Shown: positions 45,657-54,828 of the stretch, one piece after another
Layout of the letters: every line of letters starts with the position of its first letter
Position numbering within the stretch: position 1 is the stretch's first letter
Translations under genes and position numbers: made by a program
The notes under the pieces: model-generated
What the model was told of the DNA's origin: nothing
Databases searched by the model: none
What the model saw: the letters and a program-made list of their open reading frames with translations, nothing else
Assembly: GCA_934446455.1 (NCBI GenBank)
Contig: CAKSEE010000001.1
Coordinates: forward strand, 102,606-166,605
Direction: 5' to 3'
DNA: 64,000 nt
Origin: an uncultured Oscillospiraceae bacterium
GTDB taxonomy: Bacteria > Bacillota > Clostridia > Oscillospirales > Ruminococcaceae

Positions 45657-48029
45657 ATGGTGAATTACATGGACAAGAAAAAAATAAAATATATCAGAAT
45701 AAAGGACGACCCGCCAAAGGCTCAGAAGAAGAAAAAGAGCCGCGCTATGAAGAATTTCGGCAGCGCGATGACGATAGTCGGCACTACGCTCACATCAATG
45801 CTTCTCATTATAGTGATCATGCTCTGCATTGTGGTTACCGTCGTTGCGGTTTACGTCCTGGACTTTGCAAACACAAGCTACGACGCGAACCTGCGCGACG
45901 CGGAGATGAAATACACGAGCATGGTGTACGCATACGCCTCCGACGGAACGCTTACCGAAGTAAAGCGCCTTGCCGCGAACGAAAACCGTATCTGGGTGAA
46001 TTACGAGGACATCTCTCAGAACCTTGTAAAGGCGGTTGTGGCGGTAGAGGACAAGCGCTTTTACGAGCACGAGGGCGTTGACTGGCAGAGAACAGTGTAT
46101 GCGCTCGGCGCGGACGTGCTGAACCTTAGCGGCGCGGGACAGGGCGGCTCTACCATTACGCAGCAGCTTATAAAGAACATCACGGGCGACGACGAGCAGA
46201 CATGGGAGCGTAAGCTGCGCGAGATATTCCGCGCGCTGTCGCTTGAAGAAAAATACACGAAGATAGACATACTTGAAAGCTATCTCAACCGCATATGGTT
46301 CGGCGGAATGGTATACGGCGTGGGCGCCGCCTCGCAGTATTATTTCGGCAAGGAGGCAAGCGACCTTACCGTAGCGGAAAGCGCTATCCTTGCGGGTATG
46401 ATAAGAAACCCGTCCAAGCTCTCGCCCTATGCCGACCTTCAGCGCTGCAGGGACCGCCAGATATACGCGCTGCGCGACTGTATGTACGCGCAGGGCTGCA
46501 TAACCACTGCGGAGTACGAGAAAGCGCTTGTTGAACAGGTGCGCTTTGCAAAGCCCGTTTACGGCACGGCGTTCGGCTATATAGACGAGCGCACGCTCTC
46601 CGACGGCGACAGCAGCGGCGACGAGGACGAGACCGTTGACGAAACCTACGAGGCGTACAAGTGGAACGGCAACTACACCGTGTCGCAGAACTGGTACGTT
46701 GACGCGGCTATCGAGCAGGTAATAAACGACTATGCCGACGAAAAGGGCATAACCTACACCTCCGCGAAAAACGAGCTTTACAACGGCGGCTACAAGATAT
46801 ACCTCAACATGGATATCGACATACAGAATAATCTCGAGGAGAAGTACCGCGACCCGTACACCGTGCTTTCGCGCTACGACCCGACAGCCCCCGAAAAGGA
46901 CCTTATCCAGTCGGCGTTCGTTATCATGGATTATTCGGGAACGGTAGTGGGGCTTGTGGGCGGTCTTGGCGAGAAGCCCGGCGACAGCTGCTTTAACCGC
47001 GCAACGCAGGCGACGCGCGCGCCCGGCTCTACAATGAAGCCCATTTCAACCTATTCAACGGCGATACAGCGCAACCTCATCACCTATTCTACAATGATAC
47101 CCGACAAGCGTATCTCCATCATAAACGATGAAGGAACGGGACTGCGCCAGTGGCCCGACAACTACGCAAACGAGGGCAACACGGGCGCGCTTATGCCCGC
47201 GTGGGAGGCGGTGCGTTACTCGCGCAACACCATAGCGGTGCGCGTGTGCCAGCTGCTTACGCCGCAGGTGGCGTTCAACCAGATAACGCAGAACCTCGGC
47301 TTTACAACGATAACCCAGAACGACCTTGCGTATTCGCCGATAACGCTCGGCGCGCTTACCAACGGCGTAAGGCTTATAGAGCTTGCCGCGGCGTATCAGG
47401 TATTCGGCAACGGCGGCGTTTATTACGAGCCCATGCTCTACAGCAAGGTTGAGGACAGCAAGGGCAACACCATTCTTGAGCAGGACTTCTTCGGTACGCA
47501 GGCGCTTGACAGCGACAGCGCGTGGATAGCGAACCGCATGATAAGGACGGTAGTGACCTCTCCCACGGGTACGGGACATTACGCGGCTATGGACAACGTA
47601 GAGGTATGCGGCAAGACGGGTACCTCCAACGCGGAAACCGACCTGCTGTTCGTGGGCATTACGCCCGATTATGTCGGCGCGCTCTGGATAGGCTACGACG
47701 ACTCCCACAAGATAGGCGGTGCGGACGGCTGGAAGGCCGTGGCTTCGGTATGGAAGACCGTAATGACGGGCATTCAGGACGAAAGCGAGATAAAGCGTTT
47801 TACGGCGGATTCCTCGGTAGTGGAAAGAAGCTACTGCCTTGAAACGGGACTGCTTGCGACAAGCCGCTGCACCAAAACGGATATCGGCTACTACAGGCAG
47901 GACAATATCCCCGCATTCTGCTCGGGCAAGCATAAGGAGGAGCAGGAGAAGATATACGCCGAATGGGACGCAATCGACAAGGCAAACGAGGACAACCTCA
48001 AGGCATACCTTGAGCGGCTCGGCTACTAA
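45657..48029 (+). CDS. Class A penicillin-binding protein (PBP1a type)
   Basis: 790 residues. Bifunctional wall synthase: basic cytoplasmic N-terminus, membrane helix (~40-70), GT51 glycosyltransferase (catalytic Glu131 in VEDKRFYEHEG; GGSTITQQLIKN), then a transpeptidase with active Ser458 in APGSTMKP, SRN and KTG (Lys653 in CGKTGTSN). A ~35-residue acidic insertion (DGDSSGDEDETVDETYEAYK) lies between the domains. AGGA is 9 nt before the ATG at 45657; a second in-frame ATG follows four codons later. Confidence 0.96.
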   Translation: MVNYMDKKKIKYIRIKDDPPKAQKKKKSRAMKNFGSAMTIVGTTLTSMLLIIVIMLCIVVTVVAVYVLDFANTSYDANLRDAEMKYTSMVYAYASDGTLTEVKRLAANENRIWVNYEDISQNLVKAVVAVEDKRFYEHEGVDWQRTVYALGADVLNLSGAGQGGSTITQQLIKNITGDDEQTWERKLREIFRALSLEEKYTKIDILESYLNRIWFGGMVYGVGAASQYYFGKEASDLTVAESAILAGMIRNPSKLSPYADLQRCRDRQIYALRDCMYAQGCITTAEYEKALVEQVRFAKPVYGTAFGYIDERTLSDGDSSGDEDETVDETYEAYKWNGNYTVSQNWYVDAAIEQVINDYADEKGITYTSAKNELYNGGYKIYLNMDIDIQNNLEEKYRDPYTVLSRYDPTAPEKDLIQSAFVIMDYSGTVVGLVGGLGEKPGDSCFNRATQATRAPGSTMKPISTYSTAIQRNLITYSTMIPDKRISIINDEGTGLRQWPDNYANEGNTGALMPAWEAVRYSRNTIAVRVCQLLTPQVAFNQITQNLGFTTITQNDLAYSPITLGALTNGVRLIELAAAYQVFGNGGVYYEPMLYSKVEDSKGNTILEQDFFGTQALDSDSAWIANRMIRTVVTSPTGTGHYAAMDNVEVCGKTGTSNAETDLLFVGITPDYVGALWIGYDDSHKIGGADGWKAVASVWKTVMTGIQDESEIKRFTADSSVVERSYCLETGLLATSRCTKTDIGYYRQDNIPAFCSGKHKEEQEKIYAEWDAIDKANEDNLKAYLERLGY

Positions 48030-48037
48030 AAACTCAG

Positions 48038-48065
48038 CTGCCGCAGGCAAAAATGTCTGCGGCAG
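48038..48065 (+). terminator. Hairpin between the PBP and ApbE genes
   Basis: CTGCCGCAG / CTGCGGCAG, a 9-bp stem with an A-rich loop, no T-run. It may attenuate transcription into the ApbE gene. Confidence 0.5.
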
Positions 48066-48087
48066 TCTTAGTGCAAGGGGGATTCGG

Positions 48088-49098
48088 GTGAACGGCAAAA
48101 GAACAGCGGCGCTTGGCGCTGCCGTTGCCGCAGCCGCAGCCGCGGCGCTCTGCATACTCTTTGGCGGCAGTAAAACGGCGCAGAAAAGCCTTTTCGCGAT
48201 GGACACCTACATGACCCTTTCCTGCACGGGGCGGGGCGCGGAAAAGGCGCTTGACGCGGCATGCGCCGAAATACGGCGGCTGGACGCGCTGCTCAACGCC
48301 GCAGACCCCGCAAGCGACCTCTACGCGCTCAACAGCGCGGGCGGAGGTGCGCTCTCGGGCGACATAGCGGCGCTTACGGAAAAGAGCCTTGCCCTTTATG
48401 AGGACACGGGCGGCGCGTTTGACGCGGCAATGCTGCCGCTCACAACGGCGTGGGGCTTTTCAACGGGCGATTACCGCGTGCCCGCCGCGGACGAGCTTGA
48501 AGCGGCGCTTGCCCTCTCGGGGAGCGCGCGGCTTTCCTGCAGCGGGGGGACGCTCGCTATGCCGCAGGGCGCGGGGCTTGACCTCGGCGGGATAGCAAAG
48601 GGCTACGCCGCAGACCGCGTGCGCGATATCCTCACTGCGCGCGGCGTGACCTCGGCGTGCCTTTCGCTCGGGGGGAATATATGCGTTATAGGCGGGCGTG
48701 AGGACGGCTCGTCGTGGCGCGTGGGTATTCAGGACCCGCAGGGCGGGGACTACCTCGGCGTGCTTTCGGTGAGGGATACCGCCGTTGTCACATCGGGGTC
48801 GTACGAGCGGCGCTTTACGGACGGGCAGGGCGTCGAGTATCACCACATACTCGACCCGAAAACGGGCTGCCCCGCGCGCAGCGGGCTTGTTTCCGTAACG
48901 GTGGTGTGCGCGGACGGTACAACGGCGGACGGGCTTTCCACGGCGTGCTTTGTTATGGGCGCGCAGAAGGCGCTTGAATACCGCGCGTCGCACGGCGGCT
49001 TTGAGCTTGTAATGCTCTGCGAGGACGGCACGCTTTATGCAACAAAGGGACTTGACGGCAGTTTTTCCACGGAGCGCGCCGTAACATGGGCGGATTAA
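48088..49098 (+). CDS. apbE: FAD:protein FMN transferase (ApbE)
   Basis: 336 residues. Attaches FMN to threonine in extracytoplasmic flavoproteins such as RnfG/NqrC. An N-terminal Ala-rich membrane anchor (~8-28) lacks a lipobox. Family motifs: FAMDTYMTL, LDLGGIAKGYAADRV, CLSLGGNICVIG, DPKTGCPARSG and DGLSTACFVMG. The GTG at 48088 is preferred: AAGGGGG lies 6 nt upstream, whereas the upstream in-frame region is read in the wrong frame of the PBP gene. No Rnf genes are nearby. Confidence 0.93.
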   Translation: MNGKRTAALGAAVAAAAAAALCILFGGSKTAQKSLFAMDTYMTLSCTGRGAEKALDAACAEIRRLDALLNAADPASDLYALNSAGGGALSGDIAALTEKSLALYEDTGGAFDAAMLPLTTAWGFSTGDYRVPAADELEAALALSGSARLSCSGGTLAMPQGAGLDLGGIAKGYAADRVRDILTARGVTSACLSLGGNICVIGGREDGSSWRVGIQDPQGGDYLGVLSVRDTAVVTSGSYERRFTDGQGVEYHHILDPKTGCPARSGLVSVTVVCADGTTADGLSTACFVMGAQKALEYRASHGGFELVMLCEDGTLYATKGLDGSFSTERAVTWAD

Positions 49099-49107
49099 GG
49101 GGGACGT

Positions 49108-49662
49108 ATGATAAAGGGCTGTATTTTCGACCTTGACGGCACGCTTTGTCACAGTATGGCGCTATGGCGCAGCGAAACCGCAGGCATAGACCGTCGCGAC
49201 TGCGCGGCAATGGCGCGGGCGCATTCAGCCATGCGCCGCCATTACAGGGACGACCTTGAGCTTCGCAGCGGCGTTATCGCGTTTCTTGACAAGCTTAAGG
49301 CACGCGGCGTAAAATGCTGCATTGCAAGCGCCACGGCGGTGGACGTGTCCGCGCCGCTGCTTGAAAAGAGCGGGCTTATGCGGTATATGGATTTCTATGT
49401 ATCGGTATTCGACGTGGGCGCGCGCAAGGACAAGCCCGACATCTACCTTACCGCGGCAGGCCGGCTGGGCGTTTCGCCTGCGGAGTGTGCGGTGTTTGAG
49501 GATTCGGAATACTGCGCGCGCACAGCGCAGGGCGCGGGCTTTTTCGTGGTGGGGGTATTCGACCCGACGACCGCTGCGGAGGGGCGCTGCGATGATTACT
49601 CAGACCTTTATATAAGGGAGTTTTCCGCGCATACGGCGGGACTTTTGCCGCTTGACGGCTGA
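49108..49662 (+). CDS. HAD-family phosphatase, beta-phosphoglucomutase-like
   Basis: 184 residues, compact. Motif I FDLDGTLCHS with the nucleophile and acid/base aspartates, motif II IASAT, motif III Lys in KDKPD, motif IV EDSEYC. The cap is shorter than in PGM-like enzymes (~220 residues), which restricts substrate inference. Starts 9 nt after apbE with GGGGGA upstream and is followed by a GNAT gene after 11 bp. Confidence 0.88.
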   Translation: MIKGCIFDLDGTLCHSMALWRSETAGIDRRDCAAMARAHSAMRRHYRDDLELRSGVIAFLDKLKARGVKCCIASATAVDVSAPLLEKSGLMRYMDFYVSVFDVGARKDKPDIYLTAAGRLGVSPAECAVFEDSEYCARTAQGAGFFVVGVFDPTTAAEGRCDDYSDLYIREFSAHTAGLLPLDG

Positions 49663-49673
49663 CGGAGGACGCA

Positions 49674-50123
49674 ATGAGCAATATAAGACCCGCTGCGGCG
49701 GCGGACGCATCGCGCATAGCCGAGATAATCGTTACAAATTACCGTGTGAACTTCTACCCCTTTTTCAGAAACGACGAGTTTTACTTCCGCGAGCTGAACG
49801 TTGCGGACATGGCTGCGGAATACTGCGTTGGCTCGCTGGCTTTGCAAAGCAGCAGCGTTTACGACAACGGCGTTGTAAAGGGCGTGGTGCGCGTTTCGGG
49901 CGGCGAGGTGCAGAAGCTTTTTGTAGAGCCGCAGTTTCAGAGCCTCGGCATAGGCGCGGCTCTTTTGCAGTACGCGGTAAGCGCGCTCGGCGCTGTAGAA
50001 TTGTGGGTGCTGGAGTACAATAAGCGCGGCATTGCGTTCTACGAGAAAAACGGTTTTGCGCTCACGGGCGAGAGGATAATAGAGGACGAATGGGTGCCGC
50101 TGCTGAAGATGAGGAGAGTATAA
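49674..50123 (+). CDS. GNAT family N-acetyltransferase
   Basis: 149 residues, complete GNAT fold: IRPAAAADASRIAEII start, the strand VKGVVRVSGGEVQKLFVEP, the acetyl-CoA loop FQSLGIGAALLQYAV, and AFYEKNGFALTGE. Substrate unknown. ACGGAGG lies 7 nt before the ATG. Last gene of the PBP-apbE-HAD-GNAT series. Confidence 0.9.
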   Translation: MSNIRPAAAADASRIAEIIVTNYRVNFYPFFRNDEFYFRELNVADMAAEYCVGSLALQSSSVYDNGVVKGVVRVSGGEVQKLFVEPQFQSLGIGAALLQYAVSALGAVELWVLEYNKRGIAFYEKNGFALTGERIIEDEWVPLLKMRRV

Positions 50124-50149
50124 TAGCCGCGCGCAGCCTGATACAGAAT

Positions 50150-50188
50150 AACCCCCGCATTCGGCGATTGCAGCCGTGTGCGGGGGTT
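50150..50188. terminator. Bidirectional terminator
   Basis: AACCCCCGCA / TGCGGGGGTT 10-bp stem with additional inner pairing between convergent genes; TTATTCTGT follows on the minus strand. Confidence 0.75.
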
Positions 50189-50198
50189 GCTGCGTAAA

Positions 50199-50732
50199 TC
50201 AGTCCGCTTCCTTTGCGCTGAAAACGCACTCAGCCGTGAATATCTCCGCAGCTTCTATCCTGAGGCGGAATCCCAGCCGCTCAAGGTCTGCGCGGGCTAT
50301 TGCAAGCCCTATGCCGCTGCCCTCGTTTTCGCCGTGCGCGTCGCTGCCGCGCACCATGCCCTTTGAGCGCTTTATAAGCGCGAGGGCCTTTGCGTAGAGC
50401 GCCGCGAGCGAAAACAGCTTTACCGCATAATCGTCCGCGCCTAGCTCGTAGCCGTGCAGAATGTCGCTTTCCGTGCCGAGGGCGGTGAGAAATATTATCG
50501 GGCAGCCGCTGTTTGTGCGAAGCTCGCGGCACAGCTCAAAGCCCGACGTCCCCGGGAGCACTATGTCAAGCAGCACGAGGTCGTACTCATGCTCGTAGAG
50601 CATATCAAGCCCCCTGTCGCCGTCCTCCGCAAAGGAAAGCTGCATTGTCCCGCCGCTTTTCGCGGCAAAAAAGTCGCCGATGGTTTCCCTTATCCGGTCA
50701 GAGTCCTCAACCACAAGAATGTTGTATGCCAC
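50199..50732 (-). pseudogene. Response-regulator receiver fused to the tail of a histidine kinase (deletion scar)
   Basis: 177 residues. Residues 1-~128 are an OmpR-type receiver with the acidic pocket (Glu9, Asp10), phosphoacceptor Asp56 in LLDIVLPG, Thr83 and Lys105; the usual KP is KL. At about residue 130 the expected linker to a winged-helix domain stops and AHGENEGSGIGLAIARADLE follows, the G2 box and C-terminal end of a histidine-kinase ATPase domain. DNA-binding domain, HK membrane region, H box and N box are all absent. One deletion joining adjacent RR and HK genes in frame explains it. The start is GTG with AGGAGG 8 nt upstream, so a product may still be made. Confidence 0.75.
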
Positions 50733-50824
50733 AGGTCTTTCCTCCTTTTCGGGAATATTGTAGCACGCAGATGTGTCCTTTTTGTATCCTGCGGAAAACC
50801 TTTCGGCGGTTTTTGGCAGAACGT

Positions 50825-51139
50825 TTACCTGCCGCGCTTTTTCGGCAGGGGCGTTGCCTGCACGAGTATGTCTATCGCCTGCGCGGCAAGCCCGCGGTTT
50901 TCAATGTCAAGGATATAATGCTCCCTCGCGCCGTCGTAGGGGAAGCCGCAGGGCGCGCCCTGCATAAGCGCGGAAAGCTCGGGGAGCTTTTTTACGTACA
51001 CCGTGTTGTCGCAGACGGTAAGCACGGGTCTGTCGCTCACATAAACCATATACTCGCCGAACATTTTCTTATAGCGCACGCCGTCTGTGTCTGCAAGCTG
51101 TCCGCACACAAAATCAATGTATTCCTCTGAGGTTGCCAT
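50825..51139 (-). CDS. TfoX N-terminal domain protein
   Basis: 104 residues. Matches the short TfoX/Sxy N-domain family: FVCGQLADTDGVRYKKMFGEYMVY, with VYVKKLPEL and the end region GFPYDGAREHYILD; the first motif is recognisable from GVRYKKMFGEYMVY alone. In gamma-proteobacteria TfoX controls competence, but single-domain clostridial members have no proven role. AAAGGA is 6-7 nt before the ATG. It is intact although it lies between two decayed signalling genes. Confidence 0.85.
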   Translation of the reverse strand: MATSEEYIDFVCGQLADTDGVRYKKMFGEYMVYVSDRPVLTVCDNTVYVKKLPELSALMQGAPCGFPYDGAREHYILDIENRGLAAQAIDILVQATPLPKKRGR

Positions 51140-51159
51140 AACTGTTCCTTTCCTGCGCT

Positions 51160-52080
51160 TCAGTCGTCAGCAAGGTCTGCGATAAGCTTTGCACTGCTCA
51201 CCGCAAGCGCAAGCTGAAGCTTGTTGTCAAAATTGGTTTTTTGAAGCATATTTGTTACATGGTATTTTACGGTAGTCACTTCTATCCCCATCGCCTCGGC
51301 TATTCTGCCATAGGACATTCCGCGCACAAGATAGCGCAGCGCCTTAAGCTCCGCGCCGTAAAGGCGCAGGTTTTCCGCGGACTCGTTAAGGCACAGCCGC
51401 AGCTCGCACACGGGCAGCTGCGTCATGCGGCTGCTGAGAAACACAAGGTTGCTGCGGCGCTTGACGTATGTTCCCACCACCACTATCTGCCCGAGAAGCC
51501 GCCGCGCTTCTTCGGTGGACTGCGCCCCGCGAAGCCGTGCCGTAAGGCGGTTCTGCTCTTCAATGCGCAGGCGGCGCGAGCGCCGCTCGTTTTCCGCCTT
51601 GAGCACGTCGCCCGTGTCCCATAGCTCCTCATGCGTAAGTTCAAGCTGCCGCGTTACCGCGGTAAGCTCTGAGATGTCCTCCTGTCAGAAAATATAGCCG
51701 CTGCGCGTGGGGCTGCATTTAAGCAGCGTGTCCGCGTCAAGGCGCAGCGCGCCGTTCACCGCCTGCTTCATGTATTCCTGAGAAAGCGGCAGAGCGTCTG
51801 CGGAGGAATGCTTTATACGCAGCGCCCTGTCGGTTATATGCGCGCGGATAGTGCTCGCCTTGAAAAGCACGTCGCAGCCCATGTTCGACTGAATAAGCCC
51901 GCAGTGAATGCAGCACTCAAATACCCACGCCGTGATAAGCCCTATGTAAATAAGACTGCGCACAACCCCCGCCGCGGGAAAGCCGTGCCCCGCCTTTGTC
52001 ATGAAGCGGATAAGCATTGCCGCGCCAATCAGCAGCGCGACTGCAGCGCTTATAAGTATCGAGGTGCGTTTGCGTATCAT
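51160..52080 (-). pseudogene. Broken membrane LuxR-type regulator (internal deletion plus in-frame TGA)
   Basis: A single reading frame of ~306 codons split by TGA at 51687-51685. Upstream part (from 52080): two membrane helices (ILISAAVALLIGAAMLI; VVRSLIYIGLITAWVF) run abruptly into a soluble region (VLFKASTIRAHITD). After the stop, the frame continues QEDISELTAVTRQLELTHEE, a coiled segment and a LuxR-type helix-turn-helix (LVRGMSYGRIAEAMGIEVTT). Related clostridial regulators, as I recall them, have more membrane helices and a Trp where the TGA lies, so a deletion and a TGG-to-TGA change are inferred. A 148-residue product could start at 51606. Confidence 0.75.
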
Positions 52081-52153
52081 TTCCGCGCCGCCTTTCTTGT
52101 GTTGTATCATAAGTATAGCACGTTTAGGCGGGTTTGGCAATAAGGAATTTTGC

Positions 52154-52183
52154 TTGACAGGCGCTGCTTGTGTGTGCTAAAAT
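52154..52183 (+). promoter_or_regulatory. HIT-protein gene promoter
   Basis: TTGACA (52154-52159), 18-bp spacer, TAAAAT (52178-52183), 30 nt before the start codon. Confidence 0.75.
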
Positions 52184-52213
52184 ATAGCAAAAGGACTGTA
52201 CGGAGGTATTTAT

Positions 52214-52678
52214 ATGTGCTTTATATGCGACAGGATAGATATGATAAAGAACGGCGCGAACCCGTATTTTGTAAAGGAGCTTGAAACAGGATATGTGGTG
52301 CTTGGCGATAACCAGCACTTTTACGGGTACACGCTTTTTCTTTATAAGGAACACGGCGGTAAAACGGAGATCTTTCATCTCCCGCCCGAGGAGCGGCAGA
52401 AGTTCTTAAATGAAATGTCGGTTGTAACCGAGGCGGTTTCACGCGCGTTTGGCGCGGAAAAGATGAACTGCGAGCTGCTTGGCAACGGCGACGCGCACCT
52501 TCACTGGCACCTGTTCCCCAGAAGAAGCGGCGACATAGAGGGCTGCGGCAATAACGGCAGAGGTCCTGTGTGGTGGTATCCTATGGAGAAGATGTACAGC
52601 GACGACAACCGCCCGAGTCAAAGCGAGCTTGAGGAGATGAAAGAGCGGCTTATAAAGGAGCTTGACAAGCTGTTGTAA
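52214..52678 (+). CDS. HIT family protein
   Basis: 154 residues. Carries the histidine triad as HLHWHLFPR and the N-terminal CFICDRI found in many HIT hydrolases. These act on nucleotide phosphoramidates or dinucleoside polyphosphates; substrate here unknown. GGAGG is 7 nt before the ATG. Transcribed alone from its own promoter. Confidence 0.93.
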   Translation: MCFICDRIDMIKNGANPYFVKELETGYVVLGDNQHFYGYTLFLYKEHGGKTEIFHLPPEERQKFLNEMSVVTEAVSRAFGAEKMNCELLGNGDAHLHWHLFPRRSGDIEGCGNNGRGPVWWYPMEKMYSDDNRPSQSELEEMKERLIKELDKLL

Positions 52679-52764
52679 CGGCGCTGCAATGCCAAACGCT
52701 TTAATGAGCATGACTGTGCAGGGAGCGTTTTTGCATGGGACGCCAAAAAAATTCCCCCGACTTA

Positions 52765-52793
52765 TTGACAACCATAATTATCTGTGCTATCAT
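52765..52793 (+). promoter_or_regulatory. Promoter of the Ig/FN3/solute-binding protein gene
   Basis: TTGACA (52765-52770), 17-bp spacer, TATCAT (52788-52793), 51 nt before the start codon. Confidence 0.75.
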
Positions 52794-52844
52794 ATAATCA
52801 GGCGCACTATTCACACCCAAAATTACAGCAAAGGAGAAGTAAAA

Positions 52845-54665
52845 ATGACCATGAAACGAACCGTCTCAGCAATTATCGCGCTTGCGCTCGCAGCGGGCAT
52901 TTCCGCGCAGGCGGAGTATTACCCCGCTCAGCCCGAAACGGCATATGTGCAGAGCGCGCAGCTTGCAGGCAGCGCGAGCGTATCCTCGCTTAAATTCGGC
53001 AGGATACCAACGCAGATATGCACGGGAAAGCCGCTTAAACCAAAGGTAACGGTAAAGGACGGCGCAAAAACGCTCGTTCCCGGCAGGGACTACACCGTGA
53101 CCTATACAAACAACAAGGGCGTTGGCACGGCAAGCGCTGTTGTTAAGGGCATGGGCAGCTACAAGGGCAGCAAAACGCTCAGCTTTAAGATACGCCCCGC
53201 TGCGCCCGTGCTTGAGATAACGCAGTCCGACAAAACGCTTACGCTCTCGTGGAATAAGGTAAGGGGCGCGGGCGGCTACCAGCTTTACTACAGCGTGGAC
53301 GGCGGGGAGTACAGGCGCCTTGCCGCAACGGGAAAAACAAGCTACAGCATAATAAAGCCGGACGCGCGCTCCGGCGTGTACAGATTCAAGGTGAGGGCGT
53401 ACAAAAAGGTAAACGGCAAGGCGGTCTGCGGTGGCTTCAGCGAGGTTATGATACCCGGCAGGGCAAGCGAAAACTCGCTCGCGGACGACGGCGAGACGTT
53501 CACCATACTGGCAATGGGTTCTGCGGATATCATTGCGGACGGCTTTGCGGAATACACGGGCGGCAGAGTCAACGTGATGTACGTTGACTACCCCTATGAA
53601 AAGGACGATTACCTTAAAGCCGTAAGCAGCGCGGACGACGTTGACGTTATCCTTGTGGGCGTGGACGACGTTCAGGAGCTTATTAACACAGCGGACGTTA
53701 TCGCGCCGCTTTCTAAGCTCGGATTTGAGAAGAACGATTTCGCGCAGGCGCTACCGTACACGCTTGCGGGCGGCACGGCGGCGGACGGTACGTTCATGGC
53801 GGCGTGCGTCTATCCGTCGCCCGGGGCGTTCGTTTACAGAACCGACCTTGCGCAGCAATATCTCGGCGTTACCTCGCCCGAGGAAATGCAGGAGCTTGTA
53901 AAGGACTGGGACGCGTTCGCGCAGACGGGCGAGCGGCTCGGCAAGGCGAGCGGCGGCAAAACGGCGCTCGTATCGTCGCTTTACGGCGGAATGTTCAGGG
54001 CGTATATAGCGGGGCTTGGCGGCAGCTGGGTAAAGGACGGCGTGCTTGACATGAAGCAGGTTGAGGGTCTGCTTGATTTTGCGGAGAAAATGCGCGCAGG
54101 CGGCGTTGACGCGCGCTGCACGGTGTGGACCGATGAGTGGTTCAGCGCTATTCCAAACGGACGGGCGCTCGGCGAGTTTGTGCCGTCGTGGGGGCTTCTG
54201 GAGTACGAGTATTCCCTGCTGCAGCAGTTCTCGGACGGCGGTAAATACAGCATGGCGGTATGCGAAGGCCCTGCGGGCTGGTACTGGGGCGGCACATACA
54301 TAGCCGTACCCGAGCGCTGCGACAACGCGAGCCTTGCAAGGCAGTTCATAGAGTACGCCTGCATAAACGAGCAGTCCGTGCAGCAGCTGAATCTTGCCGA
54401 GGGCGACTTTATAAACAACATAAAGGCAATGAGCGGCATTGACAGGCGCAACAGCCTGCTCGGCGGGCAGAACGAGTACCCCGTGCTTATAGAAAGCGCG
54501 CAGCGGCTCGGCGAGTGCGGCGCTTCCGTCTATGACGAGGCGATCGCGGAAGCCGCGCTGATAGCGGTTATAGGCGTTCTTGAGGACGCGTTCCCGCGCG
54601 ATTATGTGCTCGGGGTGTTCACAGAGACGCTGAGCGCAAAATACCCCGAGCTGAAATTCGGCTGA
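52845..54665 (+). CDS. Secreted Ig-like / FN3 / extracellular solute-binding protein
   Basis: 606 residues. Order: signal peptide (~1-25, ending SAQA), an Ig-like module (~45-118; YTVTYTNNKGVGTASAVVKG), an FN3 module (~120-205; LEITQSDKTLTLSWNKVRGA), then an ABC-type family 1 solute-binding fold (~215-606; YGGMFRAYIAGLGGSWVKDG, ARQFIEYACINEQS). There is no lipobox cysteine, so it is not the usual lipoprotein receptor, and no permease or ATPase gene adjoins. It may be a free or wall-associated binding protein. AAAGGAG is 8 nt before the ATG at 52845. Confidence 0.88.
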   Translation: MTMKRTVSAIIALALAAGISAQAEYYPAQPETAYVQSAQLAGSASVSSLKFGRIPTQICTGKPLKPKVTVKDGAKTLVPGRDYTVTYTNNKGVGTASAVVKGMGSYKGSKTLSFKIRPAAPVLEITQSDKTLTLSWNKVRGAGGYQLYYSVDGGEYRRLAATGKTSYSIIKPDARSGVYRFKVRAYKKVNGKAVCGGFSEVMIPGRASENSLADDGETFTILAMGSADIIADGFAEYTGGRVNVMYVDYPYEKDDYLKAVSSADDVDVILVGVDDVQELINTADVIAPLSKLGFEKNDFAQALPYTLAGGTAADGTFMAACVYPSPGAFVYRTDLAQQYLGVTSPEEMQELVKDWDAFAQTGERLGKASGGKTALVSSLYGGMFRAYIAGLGGSWVKDGVLDMKQVEGLLDFAEKMRAGGVDARCTVWTDEWFSAIPNGRALGEFVPSWGLLEYEYSLLQQFSDGGKYSMAVCEGPAGWYWGGTYIAVPERCDNASLARQFIEYACINEQSVQQLNLAEGDFINNIKAMSGIDRRNSLLGGQNEYPVLIESAQRLGECGASVYDEAIAEAALIAVIGVLEDAFPRDYVLGVFTETLSAKYPELKFG

Positions 54666-54688
54666 TAAAGCATAGCTGCATTATATTT

Positions 54689-54716
54689 ATCCCGTCCGGG
54701 TGCATCCGGGCGGGAT
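54689..54716 (+). terminator. Terminator of the solute-binding protein gene
   Basis: ATCCCGTCCGG / CCGGGCGGGAT, 11 bp with one G-U, loop GTGCAT, then TTAA; 23 nt after the stop. Confidence 0.7.
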
Positions 54717-54828
54717 TTAACCGCTTAAAAATTACGAAATACCGTATAAAAGTAGGGGGTGCTTTATGCGCGGTTATGCTACAATTAAGTTGGAAGAACA
54801 CACCATGACACCATAGGAGGAAAACGAT

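Noticed and set aside
50825..51139. TfoX-like gene as evidence of natural competence
   Set aside because: Single-domain TfoX proteins in clostridia have no shown competence role, and no other competence gene is present.
51685..51687. Selenocysteine codon at the in-frame TGA
   Set aside because: The protein is not a selenoprotein family member, no SECIS-like hairpin was seen directly after the TGA and the gene has other damage.
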